DNA of 64,000 nucleotides from Brevundimonas halotolerans (lineage in GTDB: Bacteria > Pseudomonadota > Alphaproteobacteria > Caulobacterales > Caulobacteraceae), in the NCBI RefSeq assembly GCF_003730275.1, contig NZ_QTTA01000019.1, positions 1 to 64,000 on the forward strand, read 5' to 3'. Both the position numbers and the translations under genes were made by a program. Numbering within the stretch: position 1 is the first letter of the stretch; the number at the start of each line of letters is the position of its first letter. Positions 17,460-25,799 of the stretch are shown piece by piece. The notes beneath the pieces are model-generated. The model searched no databases and was not told where the DNA came from. It worked only from the letters and a program-made list of their open reading frames with translations.

Positions 17460-17898
17460 TCGCGCGCGCCGCGCGGGCTTCACCCTCGTCGAGATGATGG
17501 TGACGGTCGCCGTTATCGGGCTGGCGGCGACCGCCGTGGTTCTGGCCGCACCCGACCCCACGCCCCGGTTGCCGGTCGAGGCCGAGCGGCTGGCGGCGCG
17601 ACTGGTGCGCGCGCGTGAAGAGGCCATCCTGACCAACCGGCCGGTCGCGGTCGACATCGGCGCCGAGGGCTATGGCTTTCGCGTGCGGGCCGAGGACGGC
17701 TGGACGCCCCTGACCGAGGGCCCGTTCAAGCGCGTCGCGTGGGAAGAGGGCACCCGGGTTGAATCCGCCGGCGGGGTCGAGGCCGTGATGTTCGACCCGG
17801 TGGGTCTGGCCGAGCCGGCGCGGCTGTCGCTCACCCGGGATCGCGTACGGGCGACGGTCACGGTCGATCTGGCCGGAGAGGTGCGTCTTGGGAGCTAG
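17428..17898 (+). CDS. gspH: Type II secretion minor pseudopilin GspH
   Basis: 156 residues from ATG 17428, preceded by GGGAGGCGAGG; the frame is open further upstream but only inside gspG. The prepilin leader ATGKADRARRAG|FTLVEMMV has the basic residues, the cleavage Gly and the +5 Glu. A GspH-type beta domain follows (LPVEAERLAARLVRAREEAI). Starts 32 bases inside the end of gspG, so it is co-translated. Confidence 0.92.
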   Translation: MTPTSATGKADRARRAGFTLVEMMVTVAVIGLAATAVVLAAPDPTPRLPVEAERLAARLVRAREEAILTNRPVAVDIGAEGYGFRVRAEDGWTPLTEGPFKRVAWEEGTRVESAGGVEAVMFDPVGLAEPARLSLTRDRVRATVTVDLAGEVRLGS

Positions 17899-17913
17899 AC
17901 TCTTCCCTCACCT

Positions 17914-18018
17914 CCGCTCATCCCCGCGGAAGCGGGGAGCCAGAGCTTTGGGTGCAAGGGCCCTGCGCTGCGCGGATGCTGCCCAGAACTGGGTTCCCGC
18001 TTCCGCGGGAATGAGCGG
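17914..18018. mobile_element. MITE-like inverted-repeat element, family B, copy 1 (supplies the gspI start)
   Basis: 105 bases between gspH and gspI. The left end CCGCTCATCCCCGCGGAAGC mirrors the right end GCTTCCGCGGGAATGAGCGG. The TIR is about 30 bases with few mismatches, then diverges in the centre. A second copy lies at 32002-32136. The gspI start codon ATG 18011 lies inside the right terminal repeat. Confidence 0.75.
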
Positions 18019-18394
18019 AAGCCATTTTTTGCGACGTCGCCGCAGGTCGGGGTTCACCCTGATCGAGATGATGGTGGCGCTGGCGGTCTTCAGCCTGGCG
18101 GCCTTGGCCCTGCTGCGCATGACGACCGAGAATACCCGCACGGCGGGCGAGCTGGAGACGCGGACCCTGGCCGGCATCGTCGCCGACAATCTGGCGGTCG
18201 AGACGCTGGTGGCGGTCGATCCGCCCGCGCCCGGCGAGACAGCGGGCGAGACCGATCTGGGCGGACGGCGCTGGATGTGGCGCCGGATCGTCAGCGGCAC
18301 GGGCGATCCGGCCCTGCTGCGCATCGAGGTGCGCGTGTCCGACGACGGGGTCTGGACCTCGGCTGAGGCCGTGCTGTTCCGGTCGGTGTCGTGA
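18011..18394 (+). CDS. gspI: Type II secretion minor pseudopilin GspI
   Basis: 127 residues from ATG 18011. The leader MSGSHFLRRRRRSG|FTLIEMM is an ideal prepilin signal with five Arg before the cleavage Gly and a +5 Glu. A GspI-type domain follows (RTLAGIVADNLAVE, RRWMWRRIVSGTGDPALLRI). The ATG is inside the terminal repeat of a MITE-like element and has no good Shine-Dalgarno; the frame is also open to 17888, but that would add 41 repeat-encoded residues. The stop overlaps gspJ (TGATG). Confidence 0.9.
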   Translation: MSGSHFLRRRRRSGFTLIEMMVALAVFSLAALALLRMTTENTRTAGELETRTLAGIVADNLAVETLVAVDPPAPGETAGETDLGGRRWMWRRIVSGTGDPALLRIEVRVSDDGVWTSAEAVLFRSVS

Positions 18395-18984
18395 TGCGCA
18401 GACGGGCTGGCTTCACTTTGACCGAGGTGCTGATCGCCCTGACGATCTTTGCCCTGATCGCGGCGGCGGGCACGGCCGTGATGGGGGTGTCGATCGACAG
18501 CCGCTTTGCGGTCAAGGCCGCGTCCGAGCGGCTGGCCGAGGTGCAGCGCATGCGGGCTCTGCTGAAGGCCGATGTCAGTCAGGCCGTGGCGCGACCGCTG
18601 GCGGGTGGCGACGGGATTGTGCCGCTGCGCACCCGGGCGACGGTCGGGGCCGACCCGACCCTGGTGCTGGCCCTGACCCGGACGGGGGCTGGCGTGGGAC
18701 TGGACGAGGACGGATCGGGCCTGATCGGCATCGAATATCATCTGGTCGAGGATCGGCTGGAGCGCCGGGTGCGGCCCCATCCCGATGCGCCGGGACCCGG
18801 CGTGGTTCAGGTCGTCGCCACCGGCGTGACCGTGGCCGAGGCGTCGTTCGTCTCGCTGGGGGTCGACACGCCGGTGTTCGAGCCGCGCATTCGCCAGACC
18901 ATGCCCGATGCCGTGCGGCTGCGCCTGACGCTGGAGACCTATGGTTCGCTGGACCAGCTGCTGATGATTGGAAGCGGGCGATGA
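18394..18984 (+). CDS. gspJ: Type II secretion minor pseudopilin GspJ
   Basis: 196 residues from ATG 18394 (GTG 18391 directly before it is also possible). The leader MRRRAG|FTLTEVLIALTIFALI is typical, followed by SERLAEVQRMRALLKADVSQ, characteristic of GspJ. It forms the pseudopilus tip with GspI and GspK. Ends four bases into gspK. Confidence 0.93.
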   Translation: MRRRAGFTLTEVLIALTIFALIAAAGTAVMGVSIDSRFAVKAASERLAEVQRMRALLKADVSQAVARPLAGGDGIVPLRTRATVGADPTLVLALTRTGAGVGLDEDGSGLIGIEYHLVEDRLERRVRPHPDAPGPGVVQVVATGVTVAEASFVSLGVDTPVFEPRIRQTMPDAVRLRLTLETYGSLDQLLMIGSGR

Positions 18985-19967
18985 GGCGGGGCCGGCGCGA
19001 TCGGAAGGGCATGGCGCTGCTGACCGTGCTGCTGATGGTGACCGTCATGGCCGCCATCGCCGTGGCCCTGCTGGACGACGTGCGCTTCTCCACGCGTCGG
19101 GCCTCCAATCTGGCGTCGGTCGGTCAGGCCCAGTGGTATGCGCTGGGCGCCGAAGCTCTGGCGCGGAAGCGGATCGAGCGCCTGATCCGGCAGGCGGGGC
19201 CGGTCACCCCGACCGAGCCGGACTGGAACGGTCGCCCCTTCGCCTTTCCCATCGAGGCCGGGCAGATCCAGGCCGTGGTCCGTGACGGTCAGGCCTGTTT
19301 CAATCTGAACAGCGTCGTCTCGGGCATCGAGGGGGCTTACGTCGCCCGACCGCGCGGCGCCGAACAGCTGGTGGCGCTGGGCCGCGCCCTGGGCGTGGAT
19401 GAAGGCCGCATGCGCGCCGTCGCCGAGGCCCTGACCGACTGGATCGACAGCGACCAGACGCCTCTGCCGCGCGGGGCCGAGACCGCCGCCTACGCCGGGC
19501 GCGAGACGCCGCTGAGCACCCCCGGCGCCCTGTTGCTGGAGCCCGGCGAACTGCGCCTGATCCGGGGTGTGGATGCCGAGGTCTATGGCCGGCTGCGGCC
19601 CTTCGTCTGCGCCCTGCCGACCCCCGACCTGTCGCCGATCAATCCGAACACGCTGAGCGTCGATGACGCGCCCCTGCTGGTCATGCTGTCCGAAGGGCGG
19701 CTCAACCCGGCCCGCGCCCGGGCCGCCATTGCCGCCCGCCCGCGCGGCGGCTGGCGCGACATCGGCACCTTCTGGAGCCAGCCGGCCATGGCCGAGGCGA
19801 CGCCCGCCTCGGACGTCTATGACCAGTTGACCCTGACGACGCGCTATTTCGCCTTTCGCAGCGACGTCGATTTCGCCGGGGCGCGGGTGACGCGCACCGC
19901 CCTGTTCCGAACCCTTCCTGACGGCCGTGTCGAAACGGTCGTCCATCGCTGGACCGCCGACCAATGA
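18981..19967 (+). CDS. gspK: Type II secretion minor pseudopilin GspK
   Basis: Largest pseudopilin, 328 residues. The leader MRRGRRDRKG|MALLTVLLMVTVMAAIA lacks the +5 Glu, which is the known peculiarity of GspK. SAM-like helical insertions follow (EGRMRAVAEALTDWIDSDQT, with LPTPDLSPINPNTLSVDDAP later). It caps the pseudopilus tip. Overlaps gspJ and gspL by four bases each. Confidence 0.94.
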   Translation: MRRGRRDRKGMALLTVLLMVTVMAAIAVALLDDVRFSTRRASNLASVGQAQWYALGAEALARKRIERLIRQAGPVTPTEPDWNGRPFAFPIEAGQIQAVVRDGQACFNLNSVVSGIEGAYVARPRGAEQLVALGRALGVDEGRMRAVAEALTDWIDSDQTPLPRGAETAAYAGRETPLSTPGALLLEPGELRLIRGVDAEVYGRLRPFVCALPTPDLSPINPNTLSVDDAPLLVMLSEGRLNPARARAAIAARPRGGWRDIGTFWSQPAMAEATPASDVYDQLTLTTRYFAFRSDVDFAGARVTRTALFRTLPDGRVETVVHRWTADQ

Positions 19968-21073
19968 GCCGAACCCGTCTTGTGCTGATCCCCGCCGAAG
20001 GGACCGACCCCGCCCCCTTCCTGATGCTGGATGCGGAGGGCCGGGTGCTGGAACGCGGGCATCTGTCGCCGGACTCGCCGCCTGTCCCGGCGACGCGGGT
20101 CAGGACCGTGGCCATCGTGCCGGGGGCGGACGTGCTGATCCGCTGGCTGACCCTGCCGGCCGGGCGTCCGGTCCAGCAGCGGGCGGCCGCACTCTGGGCC
20201 TTGCGCGAGAATCTGGCGGTCGAGGCGGCCGGCATGCGGGTGGCGCTGGGCCCGGTCGAGGCGGACGGGTCGCGGCTGGTTGCGGCGGTCTCCGAGGGCC
20301 GGCTGATGGCCTGGACCGACGCCTTGGCGCGGCTGGGGCTGAAGGCCGACGCCCTCGTCCCCGACAGTCTGGTGCCGGCCGAACCGGAGGATGCCGATAC
20401 GTTCAACGCGATCACCTTCGGCCCCGTCGTCGCGCTGAGGGGTCAGCGGCTGGCGGTCTCGGTGCAGCCCGATCTGGCGCCCGTGATCGCAGGCGAGCGG
20501 CGTCTGGTGCCGATCGAGAGCGATGCGGGGCTCGAGGCCCGGCTGATCGCCACGGCGCTCACCCCGCCGGTCGATCTGGGCGGCAGCGAACGGCGGACGA
20601 CGGCGGGCGAGGGCTGGAAGGCCTGGCGTCTGGCGGGGGCCCTCGCGCTGGCCATGCTGGTCTCGCCGCTGGTGTTGACGGCGGCGGCGGCGATCCGCGA
20701 CGACATGGCGGCCAGCCGTCTGCGCGAGGATGCCGAGGCCCGGGCGCGGGTGCTGTTTCCCGACATGGCCGCAGATGCCGATCCGCTGGCCGAGGCCGAG
20801 CGGCGTCTGGCCCTGACACCACCGCCGGGCGGGGTGGCGGTGGTGGCCGCTGTCCTGTTCCAGGCGCTGGAAGGCGTGCCGGGGGCGGAGCTGGACAGCC
20901 TGACCGCAGATCCGGTTTCGGGCGTCCGGGCCACCGTCAGCTATACGGCGTTTCAGGATCTGGAGGCGATCCGGAGCGGGGTTGAGGCGCTCGGGCTGAG
21001 CATGGTCGAGGAGGCGACGCTGGAGGAGGGCGACCGCATCGCCAGCGACATCATCGTGGGAGTGGGGGCATGA
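19964..21073 (+). CDS. gspL: Type II secretion protein GspL
   Basis: 369-residue bitopic inner-membrane protein. The cytoplasmic actin-like domain that binds GspE is residues 1-220 (including VAIVPGADVLIRWLTLPAG). A membrane helix lies at about 225-245 (LALAMLVSPLVLTAAAAI), then a periplasmic ferredoxin-like domain (ELDSLTADPVSGVRATVSYT). Overlaps neighbours by four bases. Confidence 0.92.
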   Translation: MSRTRLVLIPAEGTDPAPFLMLDAEGRVLERGHLSPDSPPVPATRVRTVAIVPGADVLIRWLTLPAGRPVQQRAAALWALRENLAVEAAGMRVALGPVEADGSRLVAAVSEGRLMAWTDALARLGLKADALVPDSLVPAEPEDADTFNAITFGPVVALRGQRLAVSVQPDLAPVIAGERRLVPIESDAGLEARLIATALTPPVDLGGSERRTTAGEGWKAWRLAGALALAMLVSPLVLTAAAAIRDDMAASRLREDAEARARVLFPDMAADADPLAEAERRLALTPPPGGVAVVAAVLFQALEGVPGAELDSLTADPVSGVRATVSYTAFQDLEAIRSGVEALGLSMVEEATLEEGDRIASDIIVGVGA

Positions 21074-21537
21074 GGGCGGTGACGGACTGGCTGGCGGGGC
21101 GGACGCCGCGCGAGCGGGCGATGCTGATCGGGCTGGCGGTCGTGGTGCTGGGGCTGGTGGTCTTTTACGGCGTGGTGCAGCCGCTGTACGGCTGGCGCGA
21201 GGCGGCGGCGGAGCGGCGGATCGAGGCGACCGAGGCCACCCGGCTGATCGCGGCGGCGGAGGCTCGCATCCGGCCCGGTGCCACATCGGACCCCGCCCGT
21301 CTGGCCGAGGTAGCCGGGCCGCTGGCCGAGGCCCAGGGGCTGGCGGTCGAGCTGTCGCCCGGCGACGACGGCGGTCTGGCCTTTGCCGCCCAACAGGCCC
21401 CGACGGCGGCCCTGTTCAGCTGGCTGGCCGCGCTGGAAAGCCAGCACGGCATCGAGGCGGTCGCCATCAGCGTCACGGAAAACGCCGATGCGACGCTGCA
21501 GGCTCAGGGCCTGCTGGTGTCCGCTCCGGCCCGGTAG
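21070..21537 (+). CDS. gspM: Type II secretion protein GspM
   Basis: 155 residues, short for the family. The basic N-terminus includes WLAGRTPRERAM, a membrane helix follows (LIGLAVVVLGLVVFYGVVQP), then a coiled segment and a small periplasmic domain. It stabilises GspL. Last gsp gene here: no gspN or prepilin peptidase gspO follows. The 3' end overlaps the convergent amidohydrolase gene by 34 bases. Confidence 0.9.
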   Translation: MRAVTDWLAGRTPRERAMLIGLAVVVLGLVVFYGVVQPLYGWREAAAERRIEATEATRLIAAAEARIRPGATSDPARLAEVAGPLAEAQGLAVELSPGDDGGLAFAAQQAPTAALFSWLAALESQHGIEAVAISVTENADATLQAQGLLVSAPAR

Positions 21538-23198
21538 ACCACCTCGCCGTCGACGATGGTCAGCACGGCCCGGGCGTTCGGCAGCTCGGCCTCGGGCGCG
21601 GTCATCAGGTCGAGGTCAAAGGCGGTGAAGTCGGCGCGCTTGCCCTCCTCGATCGTGCCCAGCTCGTCCTCGCGGAAGCTGGCATAGGCCGGCCACAGGG
21701 TGAACATGTGCAGGGCCGTCATCCGGTCCACGGCCTCGTCCGGGCGCCAGTCGGGGCCCTGGAAGCCCTCGAGGTCGCGGCGGGCCACGGCGGCATAGAA
21801 TTCGATGGCCGGATCGCCGCGCTCCACGGGAGCGTCGGAGCCCCCGACCACGATCACGCCGAGGTCCACCAGGCTGTGCCAGGCATAGGCGCCGTCAAGG
21901 CGGGCATCGCCCAGCCGGGCCGGGGCGAAATGCAGGTCGCCGATGGCGTGGCTGGGCTGCATGGAGGCGATGATCGGCAGGTCCACGAACCAGCGGTAAT
22001 CCCCGGGCCGCAGGATCTGCGCGTGCTCGATCCGCCAGCGCACGTCCTCGCCGTTCGGACGCTCGGACGCGGGCACCGCCGCCAGCGCCTCGGCATACCA
22101 GTCGGCGACGGAGGCATTGCCCCGGTCGCCGATGGCGTGGGTGGCGATCTGGATGCCCGAGCGCAGGGCGGCCTCATAGACGGGCACGGCCTCGGCGGCC
22201 GTCATCTGCATGAGGCCGGTGGTGTCGGGCCGGTCAGAGTAGGGCTCGAACAGGGCCGCCCCGCGCGAGCCTAGCGCCCCGTCGGCATACATCTTGACCG
22301 CCCGGGTGATGACCCGGCCGTCGGCGACCGAGCGCGGGCCCGAGGCGAACAGGGCCTCGGCGCCGTCGGGCGTGACGCTGGTGTAGACGCGGATCGGCGC
22401 CTCGCCCGCCTCGGCCATCGCCTCCAGCAGGGGGATGTCCCGCCACGGCGCGCTCATGAAATGGATGCCGGTCCAGCCATAGCGGGCATAGACGGCAAAG
22501 CCGGCGCGGTAGACCTCGCGCGGGGACACGGGATTTTCTCCCAGCTGGCGCCAGACGCCGCCCAGCAGATCCATGGCCGCATCGACCAGCAGGCCGGTGG
22601 GCTGGCCGTCCGGCCCCTTCAGGATCTCGCCGCCCGAGGGTGCGACGGTTGAGGCATCGATGCCCGCCGCCGCCAGCACGGCCGACGACACCACCACCGC
22701 ATGGCCATCAGCGCGCCACAGGAACACCAGCCGCCCCGGCGCCGCCGCATCCAGATCGGCCGCCGTCAGGAACCGCGCCTCGGGCCAGCGGGTCTCGATC
22801 CAGCCCCGGCCGAGGATCGGCCCCTCGGGGTGGGCCACCGCCCAGGCCTCCAGCCGCACCATGGCCTCATCGACCGAGGCCGAGCCCTCGAGGTTCAGCT
22901 CCATCTCGCGCGCGCCGATGCCGTCCAGATGGGCGTGGCCGTCGGTAAAGCCGGGGAACAGCACCGCGCCCTCAAGGTCGATGACCGGGACCCCCGCATG
23001 ATCGGGCAGGCCCGCCTCGGCCCCGACAAAGACGATGCGGCCGTCGCGCACCAGCACCACCTCGGCCGAGGGGGCGGTCACCACCCCCGTATGGATCGGC
23101 CCGCCCCGGATCAGCATGTCCTGGGCCAGGGCCGCGCCGGGCACCGCCAGCAGGAGGGCGGAGACGAGGGCGGCGGGGAGGGCGGAGAAGGGGCGCAT
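21504..23198 (-). CDS. Exported amidohydrolase (YtcJ/amidohydrolase-3 family)
   Basis: 564 residues from ATG 23198, chosen for GAGGTGACC just upstream (GTG 23204 is an alternative). A signal peptide ends at about residue 26 (GAALAQD). The metal-binding start FPGFTDGHAHLDGIG carries HxH. IATHAIGDRGNASVADW and RIEHAQILRPGDYRW supply further His ligands, and GSDAPVERGDP the catalytic Asp. Amidohydrolase-3 enzymes hydrolyse amide or cyclic-amide substrates; the substrate here is unknown and a periplasmic location is inferred. Convergent with the gsp operon. Confidence 0.88.
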   Translation of the reverse strand: MRPFSALPAALVSALLLAVPGAALAQDMLIRGGPIHTGVVTAPSAEVVLVRDGRIVFVGAEAGLPDHAGVPVIDLEGAVLFPGFTDGHAHLDGIGAREMELNLEGSASVDEAMVRLEAWAVAHPEGPILGRGWIETRWPEARFLTAADLDAAAPGRLVFLWRADGHAVVVSSAVLAAAGIDASTVAPSGGEILKGPDGQPTGLLVDAAMDLLGGVWRQLGENPVSPREVYRAGFAVYARYGWTGIHFMSAPWRDIPLLEAMAEAGEAPIRVYTSVTPDGAEALFASGPRSVADGRVITRAVKMYADGALGSRGAALFEPYSDRPDTTGLMQMTAAEAVPVYEAALRSGIQIATHAIGDRGNASVADWYAEALAAVPASERPNGEDVRWRIEHAQILRPGDYRWFVDLPIIASMQPSHAIGDLHFAPARLGDARLDGAYAWHSLVDLGVIVVGGSDAPVERGDPAIEFYAAVARRDLEGFQGPDWRPDEAVDRMTALHMFTLWPAYASFREDELGTIEEGKRADFTAFDLDLMTAPEAELPNARAVLTIVDGEVVYRAGADTSRP

Positions 23199-23244
23199 GG
23201 TCACCTCACGAATTGGGGACCCCCGGGGTGCAACCGTTGCCGCG

Positions 23245-23400
23245 TCAGGTCAAGTCACCACGTTCCCTCGCGCCCTCGGCCCGCATGCGGCGGAGATGGT
23301 CCAGCCGACTCTGCAGTTCGGCGCGCAGCTCTGCCAGCTCCTCGGGGGAGCAGTCGTCTTCCGGGTCGGCGGCAGGCCGGGCGGTACGGGGATGCGGCAT
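23245..23400 (-). CDS. Possible small acidic helical protein
   Basis: 51 residues, MPHPRTARPAADPEDD followed by a charged helix SPEELAELRAELQSRLDHLR and a short tail. The helix has a heptad-like Leu pattern suggesting a coiled coil. The ribosome site is weak and the frame is open upstream into repeat DNA, so this could be spurious. It lies directly upstream of the exported amidohydrolase on the same strand. Confidence 0.4.
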   Translation of the reverse strand: MPHPRTARPAADPEDDCSPEELAELRAELQSRLDHLRRMRAEGARERGDLT

Positions 23401-23443
23401 GGGCGGGGGTCCTTTTTTGATGAGAGGGGAGAGGAGGAAGGCA

Positions 23444-23608
23444 TTCACCTCTCCGTCCCCGACGGGGAGGTGGCGCGGCGCATCTGCGCCGTGACGGAGG
23501 GGGCGCCTCGACGGGAGACGCCGGGGCGGACAGGCACAGAAGGCAAACGGCAGCGCCGCCCCCTCCACCGCTACGCGGTCCCCCTCCCCATGAAATGGGG
23601 AGGTGAGT
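23444..23608. mobile_element. MITE-like inverted-repeat element, family A (diverged)
   Basis: About 165 bases. The left end TTCACCTCTCCGTCCCCGAC and the right end (read in reverse) ACTCACCTCCCCATTTCATG both lead into GGGGAGG and then GGAGGGGGCG. Interior patterning matches family A at 16909 and 51180, but the termini differ (CACCTC in place of CTCCTC). Confidence 0.55.
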
Positions 23609-23662
23609 GTAGGGCATGCCTCTACGCCCCTGCCGTTACCGGCAGCGGTGGGGAGGGCGGCG

Positions 23663-24017
23663 GGACGCCGGGCCTTCGCCCGGAGTGACTATGGTTTACC
23701 GTTTCGACGAAGACTGACGCCCCGCGCAGACGGTTTTCCAAGAGCTTGCGTCGGGTGGCCGTGTTCGGGCCTTACCGCAGCGCCCCCGGCGGGCAGGAGG
23801 CGCCGGCGGCGCCTTCCCTGGACCGGCCGGGTATCCCCCCCGACCCTTCGACGGCACCCGCACCCGGAGGTGTGGTGGCGTCGGCCTTGCTGGCTCTGAC
23901 CCGGCCCGCATCCGCGAGACTTGCCCGTAGCCCGCGACCAAACGGCCTCAAGCAGCGAGCGCCCGCGGCGCGAGCGATAGGCCAAGCAAACAAGCCCCGC
24001 TCCATCCGCTCCCGCCG
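23663..24017 (-). repeat. Long composite intergenic repeat, copy B
   Basis: Reverse-orientation relative of 5198-5486. It shares the CCGGGC-CTTC-GCCCGG hairpin, TTACCGTTTCGACGAAGAC, GCTTGCGTCGGGTGGCCGT, CGGGCCTTACCGCAGCGCCC and the GAGCGGATGGAGCGGGG block. It is longer than copy A by about 65 bases in the middle. It contains hairpin H copy 4, flipped relative to copy A. No gene is supported inside. Confidence 0.6.
23944..23983. repeat. Hairpin repeat family H, copy 4
   Basis: The outer stem is GGCCT / AGGCC, the inner stem GCGCC-CGC-GGCGC, and the conserved blocks are CAAGCAGCGAG and GAGCGATAG. Embedded in composite repeat B. Confidence 0.75.
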
Positions 24018-24449
24018 CCGCATCGAACGCCGGCCGAGCGCCCTCCCCCGCGACGGGACAGGGGGATGATTGCATGGGCTCGAGCCAGGGCGAGCAAAAC
24101 GGTGCGAGAAACGCGAGGGCCGTTGAAAGGGCAGGGGAAATGCGGGGCAGGGCGGATAGTTGGACCCCTCAACCCGTCATACTCGGGCTTGACCCGAGTA
24201 TCGGAGCGGGCAGGCGGCGGGCCGGTGTGGGGGCGGTGAAGTCGGGTTCATCACAGAGAGCACAAAGATGGACACAGAGGACACCAAGGGGGGTGCCGTG
24301 GGAAGGCGGAAAGAGATATTTGTTCCTCTTTCGTTCTTGTGCAGGAGGGCCAAGTATGCAACTTTATGGACTCAATTTCCGACTCAGGCCCTCATCGTTT
24401 CCCGGCGCTGCTCCGCAGCCTGCTAATGAGCGGTTGAGGGGGATGGAAC
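24018..24449. other. Gene-free stretch upstream of the HD/YwgA-like island
   Basis: No credible gene. Holds a perfect 9-bp hairpin ATACTCGGG-CTTGA-CCCGAGTAT at 24179-24201, of a kind scattered through alphaproteobacterial genomes. A purine-rich stretch around 24250-24290 (CACAGAGAGCACAAAGATGG, then ACACAGAGGACACC) resembles the ACACAGAGG-type repeats seen in unrelated bacteria. Base composition falls from about 24290 onward, marking the left edge of the island. A weak open frame from ATG 24356 has a good AGGAGG site but overlaps the HD gene. Confidence 0.5.
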
Positions 24450-25799
24450 ATGATGCATCAAAGGCTCAGGGACCCGGTTCACGATCTAATCGAGTTTTCG
24501 GACAGCGCGTTCGAATGCATGATCTGGAAACTCTTGGAAACACCAGAGTTTCAAAGACTGCGGCGTATTCGACAGTTGGGTTTCTCTGACCTCGTCTTCC
24601 CTGGCGCGACTCACTCAAGATTTGCACATAGCGTGGGCGTCTTTCACACGGCCCGCTTGCTCTGTGGTGTTATCGCCGAGAAGCTTGGCAATAACTTTAA
24701 TCGGGAGGCCGCAGAAACCGTTATCTGCGCCGCCCTGATTCATGATCTCGGGCACGGACCATTTAGCCACGCGTTTGAGTCCGCTCTAAACATGAGCGGC
24801 CGACATGAGGCATGGACAGAGAAGATTATTCAGTCGCCTGATGTTTCAAAGATTATGGATGACTACAGGCAGAATATGTCTTCTGACGTGGCCAAAATTT
24901 TCAAGGCCGAGTCATCTCCGGATATATACTCGTCAGTGGTTTCCAGCCAATTCGATGCAGATCGCCTTGATTATATGCGGCGAGATCGAATGATGACGGG
25001 TACCCAGATTGGGGGCATCGATTTTACTTGGCTTCTTAGCAATCTTGAGGTTTGCAAAATCGATGTTGGCGTTGATGACCAGAAATATGCGGAAATCGAT
25101 ACACTCGTTTTGGCCAACAAGGCGCTCTGGGCGGGTGAAAGTTATGTACTTTCACTGTTTCAGCTTTATCCTAACGTCTACCTGCACAAAACCACCCGAG
25201 GGGCGGAACAGCTCTTTGGGCTGATGATGCAGTCTATAAAATCATTGGTCGATGAAAGAAGTGAAGGTCAAACCGGCCTACCGGCTGACCATCCCCTCAT
25301 TCGATATCTCAGAGATCAGACGCTCTCAAATTATCTGGAGCTCGACGACACTGTTGTTTGGGGGGCCTTGCCGCTAATCGCTCAAGCGAAAGACGCGGAG
25401 TTAGCCCGCGTTGCAAATGATCTACGATACCGAAATCTTCCGAAGGCCATCGACGTGGGAAGGGCGCTCGCAGGGGGGCACGTCAACGGGCCAGCTAACC
25501 CTCGAACCGTGAAGTTCGCGCGTCTACTCGCGGAGGCGGTGAAGTCGAATCAATCTCTGGCCAACCGCATTCTAAGCGACAATTTTAGTCGAAATCCGTA
25601 CAAGCGACGAGCTTATGATTCGCCTAGAGCCATTCAGCGCATCCACATTCTGGTGGAGGGTCGCCCAGTAGATTTAGCCGACGAATCCGCCGTGGTAAGG
25701 GCTCTAATGCCGTTCGAAGTTAACAGGCTGTATACGAGACCCGACGATGGTGAAGCCCGTAACATCGTCCAAGCCGTCATCAAGGAGGCAATGAACTGA
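24450..25799 (+). CDS. HD-domain phosphohydrolase, SAMHD1/dGTPase-like
   Basis: 449 residues from ATG 24450 (ATG 24453 equally possible; GAGGGGGA upstream). The N-terminus RLRDPVHDLIEF is typical of the YwfO/EF1143 branch of HD dNTP triphosphohydrolases. Metal-site residues are in HSRFAHSVGV (His60), IHDLGHGPFSH (His98-Asp99) and FDADRLDYMRRD (Asp171). A helical C-terminal half follows. Likely hydrolyses dNTPs or related nucleotides. GC is visibly lower than in neighbours (50 of 100 bases in 24901-25000) and rare ATA codons occur, pointing to horizontal transfer. The stop overlaps the next start (TGATG). Confidence 0.88.
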   Translation: MMHQRLRDPVHDLIEFSDSAFECMIWKLLETPEFQRLRRIRQLGFSDLVFPGATHSRFAHSVGVFHTARLLCGVIAEKLGNNFNREAAETVICAALIHDLGHGPFSHAFESALNMSGRHEAWTEKIIQSPDVSKIMDDYRQNMSSDVAKIFKAESSPDIYSSVVSSQFDADRLDYMRRDRMMTGTQIGGIDFTWLLSNLEVCKIDVGVDDQKYAEIDTLVLANKALWAGESYVLSLFQLYPNVYLHKTTRGAEQLFGLMMQSIKSLVDERSEGQTGLPADHPLIRYLRDQTLSNYLELDDTVVWGALPLIAQAKDAELARVANDLRYRNLPKAIDVGRALAGGHVNGPANPRTVKFARLLAEAVKSNQSLANRILSDNFSRNPYKRRAYDSPRAIQRIHILVEGRPVDLADESAVVRALMPFEVNRLYTRPDDGEARNIVQAVIKEAMN

